This document shows, piece after piece, positions 26,051 to 35,531 of a DNA stretch of 64,000 nt. The DNA is from Ignavibacteriaceae bacterium. GTDB taxonomy: Bacteria; Bacteroidota; Ignavibacteria; Ignavibacteriales; Ignavibacteriaceae. Below the pieces are notes generated by a model. The model was not told the origin of the DNA. It was given only the letters and a program-made list of their open reading frames with translations, and made no database searches. Location: positions 23,319 through 87,318 of the forward strand of contig JARLHC010000111.1 of the NCBI GenBank assembly GCA_031292455.1, given 5' to 3'. The position numbers and the translations under genes are program-made. How positions within the stretch are numbered: position 1 is the first letter of the stretch; the number at the start of each line of letters is the position of its first letter.

Positions 26051-26782
26051 ATGATATATAATATTTTAGGAATAAATATTTTATTTGCAAATTATAATGA
26101 CATTTTGGAGAAAATATTTTCGGATGGTATAAGGACAATTGCTTGTGCTAATCAGTATTATCTAAATTTAGCTTATGAGAATAAAGAATATAAAAATAAT
26201 TTAAACTCATTTGACCTCGTTTTCCCTGACGGGGTAGGGCTAAAATGGGCAGCAGGTTTTGCAGATCAACATGAAGTAATTAAAAAGCTTGAAAGAATTA
26301 ACGGTTCTGATATATATCCTGAAATAATTAATAGGATTTTTAATGAAAATTTATCTTTGTATATTTTAGGTGATTCTCAAACTGTTCTTGATAATGCATT
26401 GAAAAATATTAAGGATAGATTCCAAGGGATAAGAATTGCCGGCAATCATAATGGCTATTTTGACCTTTTTAATGTAAAAATAATTGAGGATATAAATTCT
26501 TCAAATCCATTTTTCCTATTGGTGGGTTTGGGAGCTCCAAGACAAGAAGAATGGATTAATCGGTGGAAAGATAAACTAAATGCAAAAAAAATAGTTGCTG
26601 TCGGAGGTGGTTTGAGGGTAATAGCCGGGGATAGGAAAAGGGGTCCTCTGTGGGTCAGAAATATCGGACTTGAGTGGTTAGTTCGTCTTATAACTGAGCC
26701 AATAAAAAACTGGAAAAGATATATAATTGGTATACCATTATTTATTTATAGAGTATTAATTCAAAAAATTCAAAAATTATGA
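26051..26782 (+). CDS. WecG/TagA/CpsF family glycosyltransferase
   Basis: A 243-residue GT26 enzyme. Signature stretches are 'NSFDLVFPDGVGLKWAAG' (the metal or UDP site aspartate), 'FFLLVGLGAPRQEEWI' and 'GGGLRVIAGDRKRGPLWVR'. Known members transfer ManNAc, ManNAcA or glucose to a polyprenyl-linked acceptor. The C-terminal helix, rich in Arg, Trp and hydrophobic residues, fits membrane association. The stop overlaps the start of the giant C25 peptidase gene by four bases, an unusual coupling of glycan synthesis to a secreted protease. Confidence 0.93.
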   Translation: MIYNILGINILFANYNDILEKIFSDGIRTIACANQYYLNLAYENKEYKNNLNSFDLVFPDGVGLKWAAGFADQHEVIKKLERINGSDIYPEIINRIFNENLSLYILGDSQTVLDNALKNIKDRFQGIRIAGNHNGYFDLFNVKIIEDINSSNPFFLLVGLGAPRQEEWINRWKDKLNAKKIVAVGGGLRVIAGDRKRGPLWVRNIGLEWLVRLITEPIKNWKRYIIGIPLFIYRVLIQKIQKL

Positions 26783-29700
26783 ATAAAAATATATTAACTG
26801 CAGCTATCATTATTATTTTCTTGTCATCACTATCCGCTCAACAGAAGAACTTCAAAAATAATACAATAAATGATGTGAAGGGGATAGAAGTTAAAGGAAA
26901 TTCTTTTTATCTAAGTTTGACTGACGGGAACTATAAATACAATGATACACAGAAAGGGAAATTTATTATAAGGGATTTTTCTGACTATACCAATTCTTCG
27001 AAAGCTGGTGAGTACAAACTTCCAGGTAGAACTCTCCTTATTGCTATTCCTCCCGAATCAAAACCGGAATTTAATATTGTTGATTCAAAGGAACAAATTC
27101 TAAATAATATCATACCAGAAATAAATCCGAAAACGACAGGTAAGGACGGTTCTTTAAATTTAATAGAAGCAAAGATTAAAAAGGGATCTGGGATTCAGCC
27201 TATATTGGAAATATCCGGTTATACTTGGTTCAGGAATTACTATTGTGCTGTTATTAGAATAAATGATGTCAGTTTTAATGAAATTTCAAGTCAATTGATT
27301 ATTAACAAAGAAATTAAATTGGAAATCAGGTTTCCAGGAAATATTAACATAGTTACAAACTCACCGGTTCCTGAGGAAGATAATGAAGTAAACAATTTGA
27401 TATCTAACTCTCAAATGGCAGGGCAGTTTAGAAGTAAATCTAAATTCATAACTACTGATACAACAGGGAACTGGTTTCATTATAATCAACCATATATTAA
27501 AATCGGTACTGGGTATGAAGGCCTTTTTAGAATTAATAAGAACGATCTTGCCCAGTTGGGTGTTCAAACTGCATCAATAGATCCTAGAACATTTCAGTTG
27601 TTTGAGTCTGGTAATGAACAAAATATTTTTGTAAGCAACGATACGAGTGGAGTCTTTAGTGATTCTGATTATATTGAATTTTTTGGAACCAGGAATTTTT
27701 CTAAGATTTCTCCCACAATAATCAATTCTGATTTTGAAGAGTATAACGAATACCTTAATAGATATACAGATACAACAATTTATTTTCTAACATGGGGAGA
27801 TACAAGGGGGAAAAGAGCCTATTCAAGCGCAACTCTGGTTTCTGGAATTACCGATACTCTTAATTATTTCTCTTGTATTATACATCACGAACCCAACCTG
27901 ATGCTGCAGTATCTTAATAGCACAGATGAAGTCGCCAACCAGACTCCCAATTGGTATAAAAATAAATCATGGTACTGGCAATTTTTACAGGTTTCGCCAG
28001 CTTATTTTTTTGATAATTATCAGGTACAAGATATTTATCCTGGAAAACCAGTAAAAGCATTTTTTAAACTGGTCAGCGCCGCCTCAAGCAGAGCGATAGA
28101 TTCACACAATATTACTTTTAGTATTAATGGCGTCTTACTGGACTCTCAGTCTGTTGATCTTAATGCACAAGTAGTGTTAAAGGATAATAATAAGATCACT
28201 TCGGATAATTTAATAACTGGGTCAAACTTTTTGACTCTTCATAATTATCCCAATGGGACCGATCCTGATTATTTGGCTTTGGATTGGTCAGAATTGCAAT
28301 ATCCTAAGATTCTCAACCTTGCTAATGACTCTCTTTATTTTGAATTTAAGGATAATTTCTCTAATCAAATTTCCATTATCAAAGTGGGGAATATACCATT
28401 ATCCTCTAATAATTATGAAATATTTAAAGTCAGACCATTCCTGAAAAGAATTATCAATGCTCAGAATATTGGCGGAAATCTGATCTTTTCAGATACTATC
28501 AATACGAATGATGCATACGTAATAATAAATCCGGCTAAAATAGCCAAACCAAAATTTTATTATGAGAAGAATTTTGTTAATTTAAGACAAAGTAGACAAG
28601 CCGATTATATTGCTGTAACCCATCCGTTATTTATTGCTGCTGCGCAGAATTATATTAAAGCTATGGCTAAGCTTTATTCTGTAAATCCTATTTTAATAAA
28701 TGTGAATGATATATTTGATGAATTTGCCTTTGGTTATCCTTATCCTCAGGGCATTAAAGATTTTATCGGTAATTCTTTGCAGAACTGGCAGGCGCCACTC
28801 CCTTCTTATTTGGTGTTGTTAGGAGACGCTGATTATGATTATAAAAAAAATATATTTAAATCAACTGGTGTAGTTGGAGGGGGAAATTATATACCATCCT
28901 ACGGCTCGCCGGTTAGTGACATTTGGTATACAGTTTTTAGTGACACGATCCCTCTTCCACAAATGAAGGTTGGGAGATTACCAATAAACAGTTCTTCAGA
29001 TCTTGATTTCTATTTATCCAAAGTCCAGAATAATTTTAATGCACCTTTTGGTGATTGGAATAAACATTATTTGTTCTTTTCAGGCGGAGATCCCGAATTA
29101 CCTTATCAGCTGTTATCTTTTAAGGGAGTTAATGATTCCATTATATCGCAATATGTAAGGCCAAAACCATTAGCTGGAAGTAGTGTACATTTCTACAAGA
29201 CCCTTGATCCGCCGACTAATTTTGGCCCTTATACCGCAGAACAGTTCAATAGCGCTATTTCGAGCGGAGCAGTATTCATTTCTTATCTCGGCCATAGTGG
29301 AACTTCTACATGGGATAACGGAATTGCTTTCATCAATCAGCTCGAAAATGATGTGAATCGGAATCCGTTAATGACTGATTTCGGATGCTCAACAAATAAA
29401 TTTGCAGAGCCGGATATTGTATGCTTTGGAGAAAATTTTATTCTTTCAGGCCAGGCTATTGGGTATATAGCAAATTCTTCATTAGGATTTACTTCAACTG
29501 CGCTTGCTGCACCGATTGATTTCTATTCTTCATTATTCCAGGATTCAATTTACCAGGTAGGGGAGGCGCATTTAGCAGCAAAGAATAAAATGTTTAATTC
29601 ATTTGGTGTATCTGATGTATTTAAAATATTCTCTTATAATAATACTTTATTGGGCGATCCTTTAGTGAGAATTAAAATTCCAGCTAAACCAAATTTTTCT

Positions 29701-32136
29701 ATAAGTTCTTCCGATATAATAATTCAGGATAAATTTATCAACGAAACGATAGATTCTATTAAAGCATTACTGGTTATTAATAATTACGGCATATCTATTA
29801 ACGATTCTGTAAGAATAGACATAAGTCATACACTGAATAATAGCACAATTCAGAGCCAGTCATTTTATATTAATATTCCTGATTATAAAGATACAATTTC
29901 AATATGGTTAAAAACGGGTAAACTTTCTGGAGAGCATACTTTGACTGTTACATTGAATAGTGATAACAGGATACCTGAGATATATACTTCTGATAATTCT
30001 GCAATTTATAAATTTCTAGTTGCATCAGTCGAGGTTAAATTTACCCTCGAACAGAAAATAGAAAACCCTTCTATTAACAGGATAAAATTGCTTAATCCTC
30101 CTCTTTTACAGTTGCCTGGGTTCAACTATGTATATCAAATTTCTAAGGATGAAAATTTCACTTATCCGGCTGGAAGCATTGCCTCAGCGCAAACATTTTA
30201 TACAGCTTTACCCTTACCTACTCTTAATCAGAGTCAGAGATATTGGTTTAGGATTAAAGTTGACGGATTAGGATCATTTTATTCGGAGCCAGTTTCTTTT
30301 TTTAATGGAGGAACATCAAAATTTTTATTGAATGATGATGTTGCTTTTAATAATCAAAAAAAAGATAGTGTCCTATATCTTAATGGGCATCTTATTTTGG
30401 GCGATACAGTTAGAATTTCCGTCGTTTCGGCTGGTGCCCTTGCTGGTCCCTTATGTACAATATCAAAGAATGGGGTTAATTTATTGTCGAACTCATATTT
30501 CAGTGGAATTGGTATTGTTGTATTTGATCCGGTGACCCTTATTCAGGACACAACAAACTGGTATAATTTATTCGGTAATCCTGAGGCGGTTACTCAGCTG
30601 ACTAATCTAATAAATTCTATTCCTACGGGAAAGATTGTTGCTATTGGGGTTTGTGATGATGCTAAGAATAATATGACTGATAGTCTCATAAATGCTATTA
30701 AAACTTTAGGGAGTACCAAGATAGATCAATTAGCATTTCACAGTTCCTGGGCTCTCATAGGAACTAAAGGTGCCATACCTGGGAATGTTATTGAACAGTT
30801 GCATGATCCTAGTAATAAAATTCCTATATCTATCGATACCTTGATTAACAAACAGGTAATAAAGGGCAATTTTATAACCAATCTGATTGGTCCGGTTTCA
30901 GTATGGAATAATTTAATTGTTAAACAAAACCTACCTTCAGGTACTGACATAAAATTTAAATTGCTTGGAATACAGAAGGATAGTGTGACAATTGATACCT
31001 TGGGTTATATTCCATTAGTTGATTCTGTATCACTTGATTTTGTCGATGCTAAAAAATATCCTCATATAAAAATTGTCAGTGAACTTAATCTCGGATCAGG
31101 AATCACTCCTCCCTCCATTAGTTATTTGGGAGTAAATTATGTCGGAATTCCTGAACTTGGTACAAATTACCAGGCAGTAACTCTATCTGCTGACACTTTT
31201 AATGTCGGGAAAACCGGTTCACTTAGTTTTTATGTTTATAATGCGGGTGACTTACAAGCTGATAGTGTTAAGGTTATTGTGAACGAAGTAATGTCGGATA
31301 ACTCCAATAGGCAGATTTATGAAACTGTGCTTGATACAATTTATGCTGAAAGCAGAAAGCAAATATCTGTAAACTATAGTCCCCTCAATGGTACTCGTGC
31401 CAGGGAATTTCTAATCCAGATCGACCCTGATAATAAAATTTATGAAATACATAAAGACAATAATATTTTTATTCAACCGTTTTTTGTAAAATCAGATACT
31501 TTGCCTGCTCAAATTAAAATAACATTTGATAATCAAGATCTTTTAAATGGGGATTTTGTTTCTTCAAATCCGGATATTAAGATCGAACTAAATGACCCTA
31601 CTATTAAAGCTATTACGGACACTTTTGCACTTGCCATTTTACTTAATAATAAACCAATTTTTTACAACGATCCTGCAGTAACATATGTTTTTAATAATTC
31701 GAATCCTAAAATGATTGTCCATTATAAGCCAAAACTTAATGAAGGATCATATTCGTTAACTGTTTTAGGGAAAGATGCTTATGGCGTCCTTTTCGATTCT
31801 TCTGGAACAAAAAAAGATTTTGTAGTATCCAAAGATGCAAAAATTCTTTATGCTTATAATTATCCTGATCCTATGGCTAAGGATACCTATTTTACTTTTA
31901 AACTCACACAGCTCCCGGATGAATTAAGGATAAATATTTATACGGTTGCTGGAAGATTAATTAAACAGATAACAAAAACCTCTTCTGAGCTTAATTATGA
32001 TTTTAACCGGATTTACTGGGATGGAAAAGATGCGGACGGGGATGTTCCAGCTAATGGAGTTTATTTTTATAAAATTATCATATCCAAAGATGGCCAAAAA
32101 GAAAATATTACTCAAAAAATGGCTATTATCCGCTAA
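26779..32136 (+). CDS. Giant C25 (gingipain-family) cysteine peptidase, PorU-like, with ILEI/FAM3-like segment
   Basis: 1785 residues. Order: signal peptide (to about 20, 'SSLSAQQ'), a propeptide-like N-terminal region, the C25 peptidase at about 605-970, a CARDB-like beta-domain (985-1085), an Fn3-like segment (1090-1175), an ILEI/FAM3-like segment (about 1215-1340), a second CARDB-like domain (1453-1567) and a FlgD-like type IX sorting domain (1700-1785, 'NGVYFYKIIIS'). The catalytic pair is His839 ('SYLGHSGTS') and Cys870 ('MTDFGCSTN'). C25 proteins of this layout include PorU, the sortase that cleaves type IX cargo and attaches it to surface polysaccharide. ATGA overlap with a glycosyltransferase gene fits that role. 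PorU itself is usually 1100-1300 residues, so a different surface protease is possible. Confidence 0.87.
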   Translation: MNKNILTAAIIIIFLSSLSAQQKNFKNNTINDVKGIEVKGNSFYLSLTDGNYKYNDTQKGKFIIRDFSDYTNSSKAGEYKLPGRTLLIAIPPESKPEFNIVDSKEQILNNIIPEINPKTTGKDGSLNLIEAKIKKGSGIQPILEISGYTWFRNYYCAVIRINDVSFNEISSQLIINKEIKLEIRFPGNINIVTNSPVPEEDNEVNNLISNSQMAGQFRSKSKFITTDTTGNWFHYNQPYIKIGTGYEGLFRINKNDLAQLGVQTASIDPRTFQLFESGNEQNIFVSNDTSGVFSDSDYIEFFGTRNFSKISPTIINSDFEEYNEYLNRYTDTTIYFLTWGDTRGKRAYSSATLVSGITDTLNYFSCIIHHEPNLMLQYLNSTDEVANQTPNWYKNKSWYWQFLQVSPAYFFDNYQVQDIYPGKPVKAFFKLVSAASSRAIDSHNITFSINGVLLDSQSVDLNAQVVLKDNNKITSDNLITGSNFLTLHNYPNGTDPDYLALDWSELQYPKILNLANDSLYFEFKDNFSNQISIIKVGNIPLSSNNYEIFKVRPFLKRIINAQNIGGNLIFSDTINTNDAYVIINPAKIAKPKFYYEKNFVNLRQSRQADYIAVTHPLFIAAAQNYIKAMAKLYSVNPILINVNDIFDEFAFGYPYPQGIKDFIGNSLQNWQAPLPSYLVLLGDADYDYKKNIFKSTGVVGGGNYIPSYGSPVSDIWYTVFSDTIPLPQMKVGRLPINSSSDLDFYLSKVQNNFNAPFGDWNKHYLFFSGGDPELPYQLLSFKGVNDSIISQYVRPKPLAGSSVHFYKTLDPPTNFGPYTAEQFNSAISSGAVFISYLGHSGTSTWDNGIAFINQLENDVNRNPLMTDFGCSTNKFAEPDIVCFGENFILSGQAIGYIANSSLGFTSTALAAPIDFYSSLFQDSIYQVGEAHLAAKNKMFNSFGVSDVFKIFSYNNTLLGDPLVRIKIPAKPNFSISSSDIIIQDKFINETIDSIKALLVINNYGISINDSVRIDISHTLNNSTIQSQSFYINIPDYKDTISIWLKTGKLSGEHTLTVTLNSDNRIPEIYTSDNSAIYKFLVASVEVKFTLEQKIENPSINRIKLLNPPLLQLPGFNYVYQISKDENFTYPAGSIASAQTFYTALPLPTLNQSQRYWFRIKVDGLGSFYSEPVSFFNGGTSKFLLNDDVAFNNQKKDSVLYLNGHLILGDTVRISVVSAGALAGPLCTISKNGVNLLSNSYFSGIGIVVFDPVTLIQDTTNWYNLFGNPEAVTQLTNLINSIPTGKIVAIGVCDDAKNNMTDSLINAIKTLGSTKIDQLAFHSSWALIGTKGAIPGNVIEQLHDPSNKIPISIDTLINKQVIKGNFITNLIGPVSVWNNLIVKQNLPSGTDIKFKLLGIQKDSVTIDTLGYIPLVDSVSLDFVDAKKYPHIKIVSELNLGSGITPPSISYLGVNYVGIPELGTNYQAVTLSADTFNVGKTGSLSFYVYNAGDLQADSVKVIVNEVMSDNSNRQIYETVLDTIYAESRKQISVNYSPLNGTRAREFLIQIDPDNKIYEIHKDNNIFIQPFFVKSDTLPAQIKITFDNQDLLNGDFVSSNPDIKIELNDPTIKAITDTFALAILLNNKPIFYNDPAVTYVFNNSNPKMIVHYKPKLNEGSYSLTVLGKDAYGVLFDSSGTKKDFVVSKDAKILYAYNYPDPMAKDTYFTFKLTQLPDELRINIYTVAGRLIKQITKTSSELNYDFNRIYWDGKDADGDVPANGVYFYKIIISKDGQKENITQKMAIIR

Positions 32137-32165
32137 TACATTATTATCAATTAGATAATGTTAAT

Positions 32166-32200
32166 AAAAAAGAGATGCTGCTGCATCTCTTTTTTATTTT
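32166..32200 (+). terminator. Rho-independent terminator closing the polysaccharide locus
   Basis: A perfect 13-bp inverted repeat (32166-32178 with 32183-32195) around a TGCT loop. The GC-containing part GAGATGC/GCATCTC is flanked by A6 and T6, followed by more T to 32200. The A and T flanks make it able to work in both directions. It lies 30 bases after the C25 peptidase stop and marks the end of the long transcript. Confidence 0.93.
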
Positions 32201-32236
32201 CAGTTTCATCACAGACCAAAATTAAAAAGGTAGAAG

Positions 32237-33838
32237 ATGTCAATTGCTAGAATTATTCTTTTAATAATAGTATCTATAGGTTATATTTTTCCACAGCAGA
32301 TACCTAAACTCGTGGTTGGTATTGTCGTCGATCAGATGAGATTCGATTATCTATATCGTTTTAATAATAATTATAGCGAAAATGGATTTAAAAGATTAAT
32401 GAAGGATGGAACAAATTTTACTTATGCACATTTAAATTATGTTCCTGCATATACGGCTCCGGGGCATTCAGCTATCTATACGGGAACAACCCCTTTTTTC
32501 CACGGAATAATAGGAAACGACTGGTTTAATAAAGAATCAGGAAAACATATCTATTGTACAGATGATGAACGGTTTAAAGGGCTTGGTGGAAATGACCGAA
32601 TGTCACCTCTGAATTTAATGAGTACTACAATAACTGATCAGCTAAAGTTGTCAAATAATGGGAATTCGAAAGTAATTGCAGTATCAATCAAAGACCGTGG
32701 AGCAATCCTTCCGGGTGGAAGGCTTGCGAATGCTGCTTATTGGTATAATTCCCTAAATGGGAATTTTGTTTCTTCAACTTATTATATGAATGATCTGCCT
32801 GCTTGGGTTAAAGAGTTTAACAATAAAAAGCTTCCGGAAAAGTACTCAGAAATGGAGTGGTCTCTTTCCAAACCATTGAAAAATTATAGGTTGAGTTTGC
32901 CTGATGAAACTAAGATAGAACCTGATCTGTTTAAAGAAGGTAGAACATATTTCCCTCATTCGTTAAAAAACATTAAAGAAGAAGATAAACTGGAGTATCT
33001 AAAATCGACACCTTTTGGTAATCAATTACTTAATGATTTTGTTTCCGCTGTGCTTGATAATGAAAATCTTGGACAAAACAGTGTTACAGATTTTTTGGCA
33101 ATCAGCTATTCATCAACTGATTATATCGGGCATAGGTATGGCCCTAACTCAGTTGAAATTCAGGATACCTATATAAAACTTGATCTGCAGATCAGCGAGT
33201 TATTACAGATGTTGGATGCAAAAATTGGGAAAGGGAATTATTTATTATTTCTAACTGCTGATCATGGTGTGGCAGAAATTCCTGATTTGATAAATACTAA
33301 AATAAAACAGGTTATTTCCCATAATAAATTTGTAGAATCAATAAAAGGCTTTCTGTTAGCAAATTATGGAACAGATAAGATTTTATCAGACTATTCTAAT
33401 GAGCAAATATTCTTAAATTATTCGGTTATTAGCGAAAAGAAATTGGATATTGTCGATGTAAGAAATAAATTAGCTCAATATATTAGGGACAATTTCAATT
33501 CTATACTAATAGTGTTTACCAGGGATGATTTTAATGGCAAAATCCCAAGCAGAAATGATCCTAATTCTTTATTGAATGGGTTTAACTCAACCCGATCTGG
33601 AGATATTTTTATAGAATTTAATTCTTTAAGTTCTTTTGAATTAAATGGTATGGATAAATCCACTCATGGAACTCCTTATTCGTATGATACTCATGTACCA
33701 CTGTTATTTTTTGGATGGGGAATCCCCAAGCAGGAAATTAATGAACCTGTATTTACTATCGATATTGCACCTACATTAGCAATTTTATTAAAAATCACTG
33801 AACCATCTGGGTCTATTGGTAAACCAATTATTAAATAA
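32237..33838 (+). CDS. PafA-like alkaline phosphatase
   Basis: 533 residues with a short signal peptide ('IILLIIVSIGYIFPQQ'). The alkaline phosphatase fold is seen from metal ligand 'GIVVDQMRFDY', nucleophile Thr73 in 'AYTAPGHSAIYTG', then 'SIKDRGAILPGG' with Lys152 and Arg154, 'SSTDYIGHRYG', 'LTADHGVAE' and 'STHGTPYSYDTHVPLLF'. Thr nucleophile plus Lys/Arg phosphate contacts is the pattern of PafA, the Pi-irrepressible periplasmic phosphomonoesterase of Bacteroidota. It should release phosphate from organic monoesters in the periplasm. It stands alone between two non-coding gaps. Confidence 0.9.
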   Translation: MSIARIILLIIVSIGYIFPQQIPKLVVGIVVDQMRFDYLYRFNNNYSENGFKRLMKDGTNFTYAHLNYVPAYTAPGHSAIYTGTTPFFHGIIGNDWFNKESGKHIYCTDDERFKGLGGNDRMSPLNLMSTTITDQLKLSNNGNSKVIAVSIKDRGAILPGGRLANAAYWYNSLNGNFVSSTYYMNDLPAWVKEFNNKKLPEKYSEMEWSLSKPLKNYRLSLPDETKIEPDLFKEGRTYFPHSLKNIKEEDKLEYLKSTPFGNQLLNDFVSAVLDNENLGQNSVTDFLAISYSSTDYIGHRYGPNSVEIQDTYIKLDLQISELLQMLDAKIGKGNYLLFLTADHGVAEIPDLINTKIKQVISHNKFVESIKGFLLANYGTDKILSDYSNEQIFLNYSVISEKKLDIVDVRNKLAQYIRDNFNSILIVFTRDDFNGKIPSRNDPNSLLNGFNSTRSGDIFIEFNSLSSFELNGMDKSTHGTPYSYDTHVPLLFFGWGIPKQEINEPVFTIDIAPTLAILLKITEPSGSIGKPIIK

Positions 33839-33923
33839 ATTATTTAAAGATTTGAGAATTATTGATAAAAGGGGGCTCAATTCGCAATAAATAAAGCTGT
33901 ATTGGTGTCAAGTAGAACGTAGT

Positions 33924-33967
33924 AAATGGAAGTTATATATATAAATTTGATATATAATTCTCCATTT
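33924..33967. repeat. Imperfect inverted repeat upstream of the ABC permease
   Basis: AAATGGA at 33924-33930 is the exact complement of TCCATTT at 33961-33967, and the inner sequence adds TTATATA/TATATAA pairing. There is no U-rich tail, so it is a poor terminator. It lies 36-79 bases before the permease start and could be an operator or a leader structure. Chance in AT-rich DNA cannot be excluded. Confidence 0.4.
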
Positions 33968-34002
33968 GTATATTCAACTCAGAAAATTGAAAAGATATAA
34001 AA

Positions 34003-34776
34003 ATGATTAACATATTTCAGTCAGGCAAGAAACATTTTTATTTTTTATTCGGCTTTTTACTTTTGTGGGCAATTCTATTTGAGTTTATTTTATCTCCAAA
34101 TCAAATTCTTCCAAGACCTTCTATTGTGATAACCTCAATAAGAGCTTTATTTGAGGATTATCAATTTCTGAATAACTTAATCTCATCAATTTCAGCTGTT
34201 TATGTTCCCTTTTCAGCAGCTAGTTTTTTCCTTTGGATAATGAAAAGTTATCTTATTAACAATCAGAAATTATTTAGTCTTATTGCTATTTCCTTGAAAG
34301 GGATTTCTGGAATTATACCAGGAATATTTTTGGGATTATTTCTTATTTATTGGTTTCCTGATTCAGAATTAATTAAATATGTATTTATTTTCTTTACGTC
34401 TTTTCTTTACCTCTTTTTTGAACTCGAATTAGAAATAAAAAAAGTAAATATTGAATTCATTGACTCGGCAATTTCACTAGGCTGCGAAAAGAATTTTGTC
34501 TCTGGTAAAGTTTATTGGAAAGCTGTTGAACCTGCACTTGCGCTATCATTGACGAATCTCCACTTATATCTGTGGACTATAATTATTGTATTTGAGCTGA
34601 TTAAAGGAGGGCTTGGGGTGGGATCCGTGCTTAGATCCGCTATCCAATATAAGGACCTATCCGCGATGTTTACATCTCTTATTTTTATTTGTATAATAAT
34701 TTTTATCGGATCTTTTATAATTAAACATATAAAAAATAAATATTTTTCTTGGAGTATTAGTTGCGTCATTTTTTAG
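34003..34776 (+). CDS. ABC transporter permease, SsuC/TauC-like
   Basis: 257 residues with about six membrane helices. It has the BPD_transp_1 layout of nitrate/taurine-type permeases: an N-terminal 'LSPNQILPRPSIVITSI', the EAA-loop region 'DSAISLGCEKNFVSGKVYW' (about residues 152-170) and 'IKGGLGVGSVLRSAIQ' near the end. No periplasmic binding protein gene is nearby, so the substrate is unknown. The 3' end overlaps the ATPase gene by 16 bases. The EAA loop is weakly conserved, matching a degenerate ATPase partner. Confidence 0.8.
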   Translation: MINIFQSGKKHFYFLFGFLLLWAILFEFILSPNQILPRPSIVITSIRALFEDYQFLNNLISSISAVYVPFSAASFFLWIMKSYLINNQKLFSLIAISLKGISGIIPGIFLGLFLIYWFPDSELIKYVFIFFTSFLYLFFELELEIKKVNIEFIDSAISLGCEKNFVSGKVYWKAVEPALALSLTNLHLYLWTIIIVFELIKGGLGVGSVLRSAIQYKDLSAMFTSLIFICIIIFIGSFIIKHIKNKYFSWSISCVIF

Positions 34777-35519
34777 AAGTAAAAAATATCAAGAAGTACT
34801 TTAAAGAGAAAACAGGGACTAAACAACTTGTTTTCGAAAATTTAAGTTTCAATATCACGGAAAATGATCAAGTAGTAGCAATCCTTATCCCATTTGGGGG
34901 AGGGAAAACAACACTTCAGAAAATATTATCCGGGTTGGATGATGATTATTCAGGAGAGGTTCTGTTAAATGGCAAGAAAAATTTTAATAAATTACCCTAC
35001 ATTCCCGGAGAACCTACTTCATACCCATGGCATAATGTTACGGAAAATGTAAAATTAATTGCATCGATGTATGAAAAAAAGGACAAAATATCAAGTATTC
35101 AATTGCAGGAATTTATCGATATCGTTGGCCTTACAGGTTATGAAAATCATTTTCCATTTAATAAAAGTTATGGATTTAGATTCAGAATATCATTAGCTAG
35201 AGCATTGGTTATCTCTCCTCAAATAATTTTATTGGATGATTCATTTAAACAGATGGACTTCGAAACAAAAGTTGAAATATTTGAACTGATTGAAAAAATA
35301 AAGGTTGAAAGAAAAATTAAATTTCTTCTTGCTACATCTAATATTACTGAAGTTGCATTACTTTCTGATAAGATATTATTAATGAAAAATAAACCAGGAA
35401 ATATTTCCGGTGAAATAATAGCTGATAAAAACAAAAGAAGCGTTGAACAGATAAAAAATGAAATTCTGAAAAATATTCAGAAAGAGGATATTCTAAATTG
35501 CTCTAATTTTTCTATTTGA
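34761..35519 (+). CDS. ABC ATP-binding protein with degenerate catalytic motifs
   Basis: 252 residues with a TTG start at 34761 inside the permease gene. The fold is clearly that of an SsuB/TauB-type ATPase, but the key motifs are altered. Walker A reads 'IPFGGGKTT' (Lys49), missing the first glycine. The Q-loop reads 'PGEPTSYPW' without glutamine. The signature is 'SYGFR' at 136-140 in place of LSGGQ. Walker B is 'LLDDS' with Asp160 where the catalytic Glu is expected, and the H-loop His is Ser193. The frame is intact, so this is probably a slow or non-hydrolysing ATPase rather than a pseudogene. Confidence 0.8.
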   Translation: MRHFLEVKNIKKYFKEKTGTKQLVFENLSFNITENDQVVAILIPFGGGKTTLQKILSGLDDDYSGEVLLNGKKNFNKLPYIPGEPTSYPWHNVTENVKLIASMYEKKDKISSIQLQEFIDIVGLTGYENHFPFNKSYGFRFRISLARALVISPQIILLDDSFKQMDFETKVEIFELIEKIKVERKIKFLLATSNITEVALLSDKILLMKNKPGNISGEIIADKNKRSVEQIKNEILKNIQKEDILNCSNFSI

Positions 35520-35531
35520 TGTAGGGACTCA

